Source: Prochlorococcus sp. AG-402-A21 (lineage in GTDB: Bacteria; Cyanobacteriota; Cyanobacteriia; PCC-6307; Cyanobiaceae). From it: DNA of 64,000 nt. Positions 39,699-48,210 of the stretch are shown here, in pieces. Where the stretch lies: the NCBI GenBank assembly GCA_003279655.1, contig QCHI01000001.1, positions 62,001-126,000 of the forward strand. The letters are read 5' to 3'. Both the position numbers and the translations under genes were made by a program. The notes beneath the pieces are model-generated. The model was not told where the DNA came from, made no database searches, and saw nothing but the letters and a program-made list of their open reading frames with translations. How positions within the stretch are numbered: the stretch's first letter is position 1; every line of letters starts with the position of its first letter.

Positions 39699-40931
39699 TT
39701 GAGTAATATTTCTAATAAAAAAAATCAGTTAAAACCCAGTATGAATAATAATCGTGGATCCAAAGATTATCTGAGTAATTTATTAAGGAACAAGATACTT
39801 CCATTGCCTTGGTCTTTGTGGCCAAAGGAGGGGCGTTTAATTATGGGGTTAATTGCCTTTTGGAGCATATCAGGAATCTTTATTCTTGGATCAGCTAGTT
39901 GGTGGGTAGCCACTAGAGAAATGGGTGAAGGTGCTTATTACTTAAAAAGACAACTAATTTGGCTGGTCGCTAGTTGGAGCATTTTCTACCTAGCAATAAA
40001 TATCAATCTTAAAAATTGGCTTAGGCTATCAGGACCGTGCCTTTTTATAGGTATGGTCCTAATTGCATCAACAAGCTTTTTCGGTAGCACCGTTAATGGT
40101 TCTACTAGATGGTTGATTATCGGCCCAGTTCAAATTCAACCATCTGAGTTAATCAAACCTTTCATCATTCTCCATAGTGCAAAACTTTTTGGTCAATGGG
40201 AAAGAATAAATTCAGAGAAAAAAATTTTTTGGTTAACTATTTTTGCATCTATTATTGTATTAATTATAAAACAGCCAAATCTAAGCACAGCTGCATTAAT
40301 AGGCATATTAATTTGGATGATTGCTTTAGCATCTGGTATTAACTTCCGATATCTTTTGAATACGGCTATGTCCGGTTTTTTTATTGGTTCAATAAGCATT
40401 TTTTTTAATACCTATCAACAAAGTCGCGTTATGTCATTTATCGACCCTTGGAAAGATCCACAAGGAAGTGGATATCAATTAATTCAGAGTCTTTATGCTA
40501 TTGGTTCGGGTGGTCTATTCGGAGAAGGTTATGGTCTTTCAGTGCAAAAATTACAATACCTGCCCTACAGGAGTACTGATTTTATATTTGCTGTTTTTGC
40601 TGAAGAATTTGGATTCTTTGGATCTATTTTACTTTTATCATTTCTGCTTGTAGTTGCATATTTAACCCTTAAAATATCTCTTAATTGTAGAAATAATTAT
40701 TCTAAGCTCATCTCTATTGGATCAGGTACTATTCTTGTTGGCCAATCAATTATGCATATAGCCGTTTCATCCGGAGCAATGCCTACAACTGGTCTTCCCT
40801 TCCCTTTAATTAGCTATGGGGGAAACTCATTAATTTCAAGTTTACTAATAGCTGCTCTATTAGTCAGATCATCTATTGAATCCTCAGATTTATTAATTAA
40901 AAAACCCTCCAATAAACTTTTAACTAGATAA
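39699..40931 (+). CDS. ftsW: cell-division/peptidoglycan polymerase FtsW (SEDS family)
   Basis: 410 residues and about ten membrane spans. The SEDS hallmarks are GPVQIQPSELIKPFIILHSAKLF, the DPWKDPQGSGYQLIQSLYAIGSGGLFGEG segment, FAVFAEEFGFFG and TTGLPFPLISYGGNS. It is a septal glycosyltransferase working with FtsI; RodA is the alternative but the charged N-terminus fits FtsW. Start is TTG at 39699 or ATG at 39741. Confidence 0.87.
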   Translation: MSNISNKKNQLKPSMNNNRGSKDYLSNLLRNKILPLPWSLWPKEGRLIMGLIAFWSISGIFILGSASWWVATREMGEGAYYLKRQLIWLVASWSIFYLAININLKNWLRLSGPCLFIGMVLIASTSFFGSTVNGSTRWLIIGPVQIQPSELIKPFIILHSAKLFGQWERINSEKKIFWLTIFASIIVLIIKQPNLSTAALIGILIWMIALASGINFRYLLNTAMSGFFIGSISIFFNTYQQSRVMSFIDPWKDPQGSGYQLIQSLYAIGSGGLFGEGYGLSVQKLQYLPYRSTDFIFAVFAEEFGFFGSILLLSFLLVVAYLTLKISLNCRNNYSKLISIGSGTILVGQSIMHIAVSSGAMPTTGLPFPLISYGGNSLISSLLIAALLVRSSIESSDLLIKKPSNKLLTR

Positions 40932-40950
40932 TCTGGATTAAGAACTAAGA

Positions 40951-41691
40951 GTGGCAAATCTTTTTTTGAACATTTCATCTGTAAATTTAATTTTCTCTGA
41001 TTTGACTCGTCATGGCGAGCAGTTAATTAATAATGGGCTCAATAATCCAACCCCCCTAACAATTCTGATAATTTTCACAGGAGGACTTTTGACTAGTTTG
41101 GGACCATGTTCATTGTCACTTTTACCAATAACTGTTGCATATTTAGCTGGATTTAAAAATAACCAAAACCCTTTACAAAAAACTATTAGTTTCTGCAGCG
41201 GTATAGTTCTTTCACTAGTGGTATTAGGAAGTCTAAGCGGGTTTTTAGGAAAAATTTATGGTCAATTGCCTGATTTCTTTTCAATATTCATAAGTTTTCT
41301 AGCAATAATTATGGGTCTTAATCTGCTTGGGATTTTTAAATTCTCACTTCCATCTGGTCCTGACCCTGAATTTTGGACAAATCAAGTTCCTCCTGCATTC
41401 GCTCCAGTTTCAGCAGGATTTGCTTTTGGATTAGCCTCATCGCCTTGCACTACTCCTGTTCTTGCAGTTCTTCTCGCCTGGGTTGCTACACAAGGTAATC
41501 CTCTTAGTGGCACAATTTTCCTTGGAAGTTTTGCGATTGGTCAAATTGTTCCTTTATTTTTAGCAGGTACTTTTGCCGCAAGTATTCCAAAATTATTATC
41601 GTTACGACCTATTGGGAAATGGGTTCCACCAATTAGTGGAATGATTTTGTTAACCATAGGTCTTATAAGCCTTATTTCTATTTGGATATAA
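40951..41691 (+). CDS. ccdA: cytochrome c biogenesis protein CcdA
   Basis: 246 residues, GTG start, six putative membrane spans. Two conserved Cys-Pro-type redox motifs, SLGPCSLSLLPITVAYLAGF and ASSPCTTPVLAVLLAW, carry reducing power across the thylakoid/plasma membrane to keep apocytochrome Cys reduced. It is 19 bases after ftsW and 5 bases before ccs1, forming the System II (Ccs) pair. Confidence 0.93.
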   Translation: MANLFLNISSVNLIFSDLTRHGEQLINNGLNNPTPLTILIIFTGGLLTSLGPCSLSLLPITVAYLAGFKNNQNPLQKTISFCSGIVLSLVVLGSLSGFLGKIYGQLPDFFSIFISFLAIIMGLNLLGIFKFSLPSGPDPEFWTNQVPPAFAPVSAGFAFGLASSPCTTPVLAVLLAWVATQGNPLSGTIFLGSFAIGQIVPLFLAGTFAASIPKLLSLRPIGKWVPPISGMILLTIGLISLISIWI

Positions 41692-41696
41692 AATAT

Positions 41697-42977
41697 ATGA
41701 CAAGAATTAGCCAAGTTTTAAACTGGCTTTCTAGCCTAAAGATTGCAATATTATTATTATTATTAATAGCTATTTCATGCGCAGCTGGGACTTTAATACC
41801 ACAACAAGAATCAGATCTATTTTATTACGATAATTTTAATGAGAATCCTTTTCTTGGAATGATTAATGGAAATATATTACTATTTTTTGGATTCAATCAT
41901 GTCTATACAAGTTTTTGGTTTTTATTCTTACTCATTTGGCTAGGTTTAGCTCTTGCAGTTTGTAGTTTTAAAAGACAATTACCTATCCTTAAATCAGCAT
42001 TAAAATGGATCGATTATAAATCACCTCGTCAAATAGCAAAACTTTCTATTGCTCAAACAATAGTGACTAATAATTACTCGGAAAGTCTAGAAAAAATTAA
42101 AATTAATTTAAAAAAGCAAGGTTGGAATGTAAAAGAAACAAATGGAAGGATTGCTGCTCGCCAAGGAGTAATAGGGAGATTAGGCCCAATATTAATTCAT
42201 CTAGGCATGATCCTATTAATGATAGGGGCAACATACGGATCATTAAATGGGAAAACAATAGAAAAGTTTTTAGCCCCTGGTAGATCCATAGATTTATTAA
42301 ATAATAATGAAGAGAAAGGATTAACTATTGAATTACAAAAATTTCAAATTGAAAGAGATCCTCAAGGAAGAGCTGAGCAGTATAGGTCAATAGTCAATAT
42401 TGTTGAGCCAAATGGGAGCAACCAATCAAAAGAAATCAGTGTTAATTATCCATTAAGATACAAAGGGCTAACTTTATATCAAGCCGACTGGTCTTTAGCA
42501 GCAATAACTATTCAAATTGAAAATAGTCCAAAATTACAAATTCCAATAGAACATATTCCTGAGCTAGGCGAACAAGTTTGGGGGGCAATTATACCTACAA
42601 AAAAAGATGGTAAAGATCCAATTTTAGTAACCGTAGACAATGAATTAGGACCAGCAAGTATTTACGATAGTGATGGTACATTTCTCACTATCGTAAGTAA
42701 CAATAAGGAAGCAAAAGTCCGAGATACTTTAATAAAGATAATAAATATAATCCCAAGTAGTGGGTTACTTTTAAAATATGACCCTGGAGTACCTTTTGTA
42801 TATACTAGTTTTGCAATCATACTAGTTGGAGGTTCACTTAGTATTATTTCCACCAAGAAAATTTGGGTCTTACATGAAGAGGGAAAATCTATAATTTATA
42901 TAGGTGGATTAAGCAACAGAAATCTCTCTGGTTTTTCAAAAGAATTACCAAAGATTACTAGTTCCTTAGAGAATTAG
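41697..42977 (+). CDS. ccs1: cytochrome c biogenesis protein Ccs1 (ResB)
   Basis: 426 residues from ATG at 41697; a TTG at 41682 inside ccdA is possible. The N-terminal [29 protein letters not shown] and [19 protein letters not shown] are ResB membrane segments. [20 protein letters not shown] holds a conserved heme-delivery His. A large lumenal domain and a last span (about 365-385) follow. With CcsA (elsewhere) it attaches heme to c-type cytochromes. Its end overlaps convergent queF by 12 bases. Confidence 0.9.
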   Translation: MTRISQVLNWLSSLKIAILLLLLIAISCAAGTLIPQQESDLFYYDNFNENPFLGMINGNILLFFGFNHVYTSFWFLFLLIWLGLALAVCSFKRQLPILKSALKWIDYKSPRQIAKLSIAQTIVTNNYSESLEKIKINLKKQGWNVKETNGRIAARQGVIGRLGPILIHLGMILLMIGATYGSLNGKTIEKFLAPGRSIDLLNNNEEKGLTIELQKFQIERDPQGRAEQYRSIVNIVEPNGSNQSKEISVNYPLRYKGLTLYQADWSLAAITIQIENSPKLQIPIEHIPELGEQVWGAIIPTKKDGKDPILVTVDNELGPASIYDSDGTFLTIVSNNKEAKVRDTLIKIINIIPSSGLLLKYDPGVPFVYTSFAIILVGGSLSIISTKKIWVLHEEGKSIIYIGGLSNRNLSGFSKELPKITSSLEN

Positions 42978-43388
42978 TTCTAAGCTATTTCTTTTACCAT
43001 GACAGACTCTAATGATTGTATGAACATTACCTCTAGGGTTAAAATCAGCTTCCAGTTGAATCCACTTAGGATCAGAAACTTCAACAAAATCATCGATTAT
43101 TTTATTCGTAACTTCTTCATGAGATATTTTCTTTTCTCGAAAGCTATTTAAGTAAAGTTTAATTGCTTTTAGCTCTAAAACCTTAGTATTTGGTTGATAT
43201 TTAACTCTCAAAGTTGCAAAGTCAGGATATCCCGAGAAAGGACACTTACATGTGAATTCAGGGAAATCTATTGAAATTTCATAATCTCTTTTAATGTTTG
43301 GATTTGGGAAACAAATTAATCTCCCAGCCTCTATTTCTCTCTCTCCATACATAATTTGTTCTTTGATGTCTTTTTCTTGTCTAATCAC
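42966..43388 (-). CDS. queF: NADPH-dependent 7-cyano-7-deazaguanine reductase
   Basis: 140 residues, GTG start, the single-domain bacterial QueF type. The nucleophile Cys49 lies in [15 protein letters not shown], with the partner Asp56. [25 protein letters not shown] and [10 protein letters not shown] complete the NADPH/substrate site. Reduces preQ0 to preQ1 in queuosine synthesis for tRNA. Confidence 0.95.
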   Translation of the reverse strand: MIRQEKDIKEQIMYGEREIEAGRLICFPNPNIKRDYEISIDFPEFTCKCPFSGYPDFATLRVKYQPNTKVLELKAIKLYLNSFREKKISHEEVTNKIIDDFVEVSDPKWIQLEADFNPRGNVHTIIRVCHGKRNSLELIL

Positions 43389-43561
43389 ATTTTAATGGCA
43401 TTTATAACTCACACTACATAAAAGCTTGATTAAAAATTCAATCTTTAAATAAATTCTTCTAATCAAAAACTTGCGAACTGATGCCAAAAAGCAGATTTGT
43501 ATCATTCACGACAAAACTAATCATCGCTATCCCCCCTAATAGTTATAGATAAAGGTTTTAC

Positions 43562-43789
43562 ATGGACATCTGTCTATCTGATAATCGAAAAGGAGTTCAA
43601 ATAGAACCAAAAAGTATTCATGGAATACTTTGGCTACAAACTCATTTTGAATCAGACCATTGGGAATCAATCAGTAATGGGCTAGCAATCATTCCTAAAA
43701 AAGATGCTGAGATGCTTGGTGAAGATGCACGAAAGTCTGGTTTAAATGTAAATTTCATCAATTCTCTAAGTCAAATAGACAAAATCTGA
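43562..43789 (+). CDS. small conserved protein upstream of glnB, 75 aa
   Basis: Starts MDICLSDNRKGVQIEPKSIHGILWLQTHFESDHWESISNG and includes GLAIIPKKDAEMLGEDARKSGL. Soluble, no recognised domain; likely a picocyanobacterial protein of unknown function. It lies 39 bases before glnB on the same strand and may share its promoter. Confidence 0.6.
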   Translation: MDICLSDNRKGVQIEPKSIHGILWLQTHFESDHWESISNGLAIIPKKDAEMLGEDARKSGLNVNFINSLSQIDKI

Positions 43790-43828
43790 TAAAAATTATT
43801 TAAGATTCTTAGAGTTACCTAAAGTTAA

Positions 43829-44167
<339 letters not shown>

Positions 44168-44177
44168 ACGCGAAAAC

Positions 44178-44978
44178 TTAAGAGCACAAAATATTTAACA
44201 ATTTTTCAATTTCAATACTTCCTTTAACTTCATCACCCATCCAAAGAAGATATTCTTGATTACCAGCAGGCCCCTTTAAAGGCGATGGGATCAATCCTTT
44301 AGTGTACCAACCATATTTTTTAGATTCGCTGGCTACACCCTCAATAGCTTCAGCATGCAGTGATTGATCACGAACTACCCCCCCCTTACCCACTTTATCT
44401 TTACCAACCTCAAATTGAGGTTTCACTAATACAAGTAACTCAGAGCGGTTAGACTGAAGAAGAGATTTAATACTAGGCAATACAATTTTAAGAGAGATAA
44501 AAGATAAGTCTGCAACTGCAAAGTCTGGTATTGAATCTCCATCATTAAATAATTTCTCAGGAGTTAAATGCCTAATATTGGTACGCTCCAAAAGAACCAC
44601 TCTTGGATCATTCCTTATGCTCCATGCAGTCTGCCCATAACCAACATCAACTCCATAAACCTTTGCCGCTCCTAACTGCAAAAGGCAATCTGTAAAACCA
44701 CCAGTTGAAATCCCAGCGTCTAAACAAACCCTATTCTTTATATCTAGAGGAAATTGTTTAAAAGCTTCAGCCAACTTTTCTCCCCCTCTAGATACATATC
44801 TCAAGGGCTGTGTAACATCTATCTCAAGATCTTTTAGAACTTCTTGTCCTGGCTTATCTAAAATTTGACCGTTTATTGTTTTAACTTTGCCAGCCCGGAT
44901 AAGAGTCTGAGCCTCTTGACGTGTTTTCACTAACCCTTTAGTCAGCAAGTGAAGATCTAATCGCGATTTTTTAGTCAT
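44178..44978 (-). CDS. TlyA-family RNA methyltransferase (S4 + FtsJ-like)
   Basis: 266 residues from ATG at 44978; a TTG or ATG further out would add 11 residues. An N-terminal S4 RNA-binding domain (SRLDLHLLTKGLVKTRQEAQTLIRAGKVKTINGQ) is followed by a SAM-dependent domain (RGGEKLAEAFKQF, CLDAGISTGGFTDCLLQLGA, DLSFISLKIVLPSI, KPQFEVGK). TlyA methylates 2'-O of rRNA in Mycobacterium; older annotations call it hemolysin. Confidence 0.87.
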   Translation of the reverse strand: MTKKSRLDLHLLTKGLVKTRQEAQTLIRAGKVKTINGQILDKPGQEVLKDLEIDVTQPLRYVSRGGEKLAEAFKQFPLDIKNRVCLDAGISTGGFTDCLLQLGAAKVYGVDVGYGQTAWSIRNDPRVVLLERTNIRHLTPEKLFNDGDSIPDFAVADLSFISLKIVLPSIKSLLQSNRSELLVLVKPQFEVGKDKVGKGGVVRDQSLHAEAIEGVASESKKYGWYTKGLIPSPLKGPAGNQEYLLWMGDEVKGSIEIEKLLNILCS

Positions 44979-45074
44979 TATGTTTACAAAAACAAACAGG
45001 AAACGGAACAAAAACCGCAGATCTAGTGCATATCCTCTTTTTCAATAGAGAATCTATTCAACTGACCAAAGGTT

Positions 45075-45335
45075 TTGTCTAAAAAGCTCAGGCATCCAAC
45101 TAATGAGAATGAGCTATCTAGCCATGGTCATTTTCATCTAACCTCAAAACAACAAACTGGAGAAGTGCTTGAACTTCTCCCGCCAGGAAGTTTTGCAATA
45201 CTTGCAAATCAACCAAATGATCTACCTCCCTTTCAAGTAATTGATTGCAAAGGAGGTAGATGCAGGGTCAGACAGCAGGCATGGGGAAGATATGTCCATT
45301 GGGAAGTTGAACACAATAGACTCAAGTCAGCTTGA
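45075..45335 (+). CDS. conserved small protein, 86 aa (TTG start)
   Basis: Starts TTG at 45075 (MSKKLRHPTNENELSS). The C-terminal half, LLPPGSFAILANQPNDLPPFQVIDCKGGRCRVRQQAWGRYVHWEVEHNRLKSA, is a compact beta-rich domain that looks conserved among cyanobacteria; function unknown. There is no in-frame ATG within the domain. It is 43 bases before purB on the same strand. Confidence 0.65.
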   Translation: MSKKLRHPTNENELSSHGHFHLTSKQQTGEVLELLPPGSFAILANQPNDLPPFQVIDCKGGRCRVRQQAWGRYVHWEVEHNRLKSA

Positions 45336-45378
45336 CCTTGACGATCTAAATTAAAGTAACCTTTAACTTTGTAGCACT

Positions 45379-46674
45379 TTGATTGAGCGTTACACAAACC
45401 CAGAGATGGGAAATATTTGGTCTGATCAAGCCAAATACCAAACATGGCTTGATGTTGAAATTGCCGCATGTGAGGCTAATTGCAAATTAGGGAAAATCCC
45501 TAAAAGTGCAATGGAAACAATTCGATCACAGGCAAGTTTCAAACCAGAACGCATCCTCGAAATAGAAGCAGAAGTTCGCCATGACGTAATTGCCTTTCTA
45601 ACAAATGTAAATGAAAATGTTGGAGATGCTGGCCGTTATATTCACGTTGGAATGACAAGTAGCGATGTCCTTGATACTGGTCTTGCACTTCAATTAAAGT
45701 CATCAGTCCAGCTTTTAAGAAAAGAGCTTTTATTACTTGAAGAAGCTATTAGAGATTTAGCAAGACAGCATAAGAAAACCGTAATGATTGGACGTTCTCA
45801 TGCGATTCATGGAGAACCTATTACCTTTGGATTCAAGTTGGCAGGATGGCTAGCTGAAACTCTCAGAAATAAAGAAAGGCTTAACAGCCTTGAGAAAGAC
45901 ATCTCGGTTGGGCAAATTAGTGGAGCTATGGGTACTTATGCAAACACTGATCCAGAAATAGAAAGAATAACTTGCGAACTTTTAGGACTTAAGTTTGATA
46001 CTGCTAGCACTCAAGTTATCTCAAGAGATAGACATGCTAATTATGTACAGATTCTTGCTTTGATTGGATCTTCACTAGATCGTTTTTCTACAGAAATCAG
46101 AAATCTTCAAAGAACGGATGTTCTGGAAGTAGAGGAAAACTTTGCTAAAGGCCAAAAAGGAAGTTCTGCAATGCCTCACAAAAGAAATCCTATACGAAGT
46201 GAAAGAGTAAGTGGCCTTTCCAGAGTCTTAAGAAGTTATGTCGTTGCAGCTCTTGAAAATGTAGCTCTATGGCATGAAAGAGACATAAGCCACAGCTCTA
46301 ATGAAAGATTAATGCTGCCAGATACATCGATTACACTTCATTTTATGATCACAGAAATGACCGCAATAATTAAAGGTCTTGGGGTTTATCCAAATAATAT
46401 GCTGAAAAATTTGAACATTTATGGAGGAGTAGTTTTTAGTCAAAGAGTTCTTTTAGCTTTAGTTGAGAATGGAATGAGTCGAGAAGATTCTTATCGACTT
46501 GTACAAAAGAATGCTCATTCAGCCTGGAATCAAAACGAAGGAGATTTTAAAAAGAACCTTGAAAATGATCCAGAAGTAATGAATAGTCTCTCAATAGAAA
46601 AACTTTCGGATTGTTTCTCAACCGAATTACATCAGTCCAATTTGAGAGTTATTTGGGAAAGACTGGGGATATAA
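45379..46674 (+). CDS. purB: adenylosuccinate lyase
   Basis: 431 residues. Starts MIERYTNPEMGNIW, the standard PurB opening, which fixes the TTG at 45379 as start codon. Fumarase-superfamily motifs: VGMTSSDVLDTGLALQL, MIGRSHAIHGEPITFG with the catalytic His, and the signature KGQKGSSAMPHKRNPI with the catalytic Ser loop. Works twice in purine synthesis, releasing fumarate each time; the neighbouring gene is fumarase. Confidence 0.96.
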   Translation: MIERYTNPEMGNIWSDQAKYQTWLDVEIAACEANCKLGKIPKSAMETIRSQASFKPERILEIEAEVRHDVIAFLTNVNENVGDAGRYIHVGMTSSDVLDTGLALQLKSSVQLLRKELLLLEEAIRDLARQHKKTVMIGRSHAIHGEPITFGFKLAGWLAETLRNKERLNSLEKDISVGQISGAMGTYANTDPEIERITCELLGLKFDTASTQVISRDRHANYVQILALIGSSLDRFSTEIRNLQRTDVLEVEENFAKGQKGSSAMPHKRNPIRSERVSGLSRVLRSYVVAALENVALWHERDISHSSNERLMLPDTSITLHFMITEMTAIIKGLGVYPNNMLKNLNIYGGVVFSQRVLLALVENGMSREDSYRLVQKNAHSAWNQNEGDFKKNLENDPEVMNSLSIEKLSDCFSTELHQSNLRVIWERLGI

Positions 46675-46719
46675 CTTGAAAAGCTAAATCAATTAATTCT
46701 ATTGAATACATTCTCAAAA

Positions 46720-46770
46720 GGGAATAGAACTAGATTCAACTAAAATGTATAGTTATAAGTTTCTATTCCC
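46720..46770 (+). promoter_or_regulatory. hairpin-forming inverted repeat in the fumC leader
   Basis: GGGAATAGAA (46720-46729) pairs with TTCTATTCCC (46761-46770) over a 31-base loop that contains a weaker nested ACTA/TAGT stem. It lies 33 bases before the fumC ATG. It could be an operator or leader structure; no T-run follows. Confidence 0.4.
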
Positions 46771-46802
46771 TAGGAAACTTAAAAATTCTCAACCCAAGAT
46801 CA

Positions 46803-48197
46803 ATGTCCAATATGAAACGACTTGAGAAAGATAGCCTAGGTTCGATTGATGTTCCAAAGGATGCGCTATGGGGAGCTCAGACTCAACGATCAATATTGAA
46901 TTTCGCTATCGGAGATGAGGTCATACCACTCGAGATTATTCATGCAATTGCCCAAATAAAAGCCTCTGCTGCTCAAGTAAACAATCATCTCGGCTTAATA
47001 ACTACAGAAACAACTCAATTCATTACGGAAGCAAGTTTAGAAATTCTTGAAGGGAAACATAATGATCAATTCCCTGTGAAAGTTTGGCAAACAGGCAGTG
47101 GTACTCAAACCAATATGAACGTCAACGAGGTAATTTGCAATATAGCTTCAAAACGTTTAAATAATCCTTTAGGTAGTCATGATCCAATACATCCCAATGA
47201 TCATGTCAATTGTTCTCAATCAACAAACGATGTTTTTCCAGCTGCAATCCAAATAGCCACAATAGTCACCCTAAAAGACACATTAATACCAGAATTAAAA
47301 AAACTCATTGATGTATTCCATGAAAAAAGTAAAGAATGGAAAGATATTGTAAAAATAGGACGAACTCATCTTCAAGATGCAGTACCTCTAACTCTTGGAC
47401 AAGAAGTCTCTGCTTGGTCAGCTCAATTAGAAATTGCATTAGCACGTATTGAAATCAACCTCGAGGAACTTTATCCACTGCCTCTTGGAGGAACCGCAAT
47501 TGGGACTGGCCTTAATACTCCTAAGAATTTCGATAATTTAATTGCTCTTGATATTGCTAGAAAAACAAATTTACCTTTTAAAACTGCAGCTAATAAATTT
47601 GCTATTATGGCTAGTCATGATGGTCTTGTAAATATAATGTCTCAACTAAAATTATTAGCCGTAACTTTTCTCAAAATTGTTAATGATCTTCGACTGTTAT
47701 CTTGTGGACCTAGAGCTGGATTATCAGAGCTACAGCTACCAGCCAATGAACCTGGCAGCTCAATAATGCCAGGGAAGATTAATCCTACCCAATGCGAAGC
47801 GATGGCAATGGTTTGTACGCAAATAATTGGTATGGAGACCTCAGTATCAATTGCAGGTAGCGGAGGACATCTACAAATGAATGTTTACAAACCACTTATT
47901 GGCTACAACATTTTAAAAAGTATCAACCTAATTCAAAATGCATGTAAGAGTTGCAGAGAAAATATGATTGAAGGTATTCAACCAAACAAAGAGAAAATCA
48001 AAGAATATCTAGACAATTCTTTGATGTTGGTAACTGCATTAGCGCCATCAATAGGATACGAAAAAGCTAGTAAAATTGCCCAATTAGCCCACAAAAAAAA
48101 TCTAAGTCTAAAACAAGCTTCCAGTCAATTAAATTATATTGATCAAGAAGAATTTGATAGTCTCACTAATCCGAAATATATGATTGGAGGTGATTAA
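46803..48197 (+). CDS. fumC: fumarate hydratase class II
   Basis: 464 residues; hydrates fumarate to malate. DSLGSIDVPKDALWGAQTQRS, QTGSGTQTNMNVNEV, HPNDHVNCSQSTNDVFPAA, KIGRTHLQDAVPLTLGQE and the superfamily signature GSSIMPGKINPTQCEA are present. Works with SdhA and malate enzymes in the incomplete TCA network of picocyanobacteria, and recycles fumarate from PurB. Confidence 0.97.
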   Translation: MSNMKRLEKDSLGSIDVPKDALWGAQTQRSILNFAIGDEVIPLEIIHAIAQIKASAAQVNNHLGLITTETTQFITEASLEILEGKHNDQFPVKVWQTGSGTQTNMNVNEVICNIASKRLNNPLGSHDPIHPNDHVNCSQSTNDVFPAAIQIATIVTLKDTLIPELKKLIDVFHEKSKEWKDIVKIGRTHLQDAVPLTLGQEVSAWSAQLEIALARIEINLEELYPLPLGGTAIGTGLNTPKNFDNLIALDIARKTNLPFKTAANKFAIMASHDGLVNIMSQLKLLAVTFLKIVNDLRLLSCGPRAGLSELQLPANEPGSSIMPGKINPTQCEAMAMVCTQIIGMETSVSIAGSGGHLQMNVYKPLIGYNILKSINLIQNACKSCRENMIEGIQPNKEKIKEYLDNSLMLVTALAPSIGYEKASKIAQLAHKKNLSLKQASSQLNYIDQEEFDSLTNPKYMIGGD

Positions 48198-48210
48198 AAA
48201 ATAAGCTTTT

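Noticed and set aside
43499-43512. GTA-N8-GAC as an NtcA site before the gene upstream of glnB
   Set aside because: One fixed base is wrong (GAC instead of TAC) and no -10 box lies at proper spacing. Chance matches of this quality are frequent.
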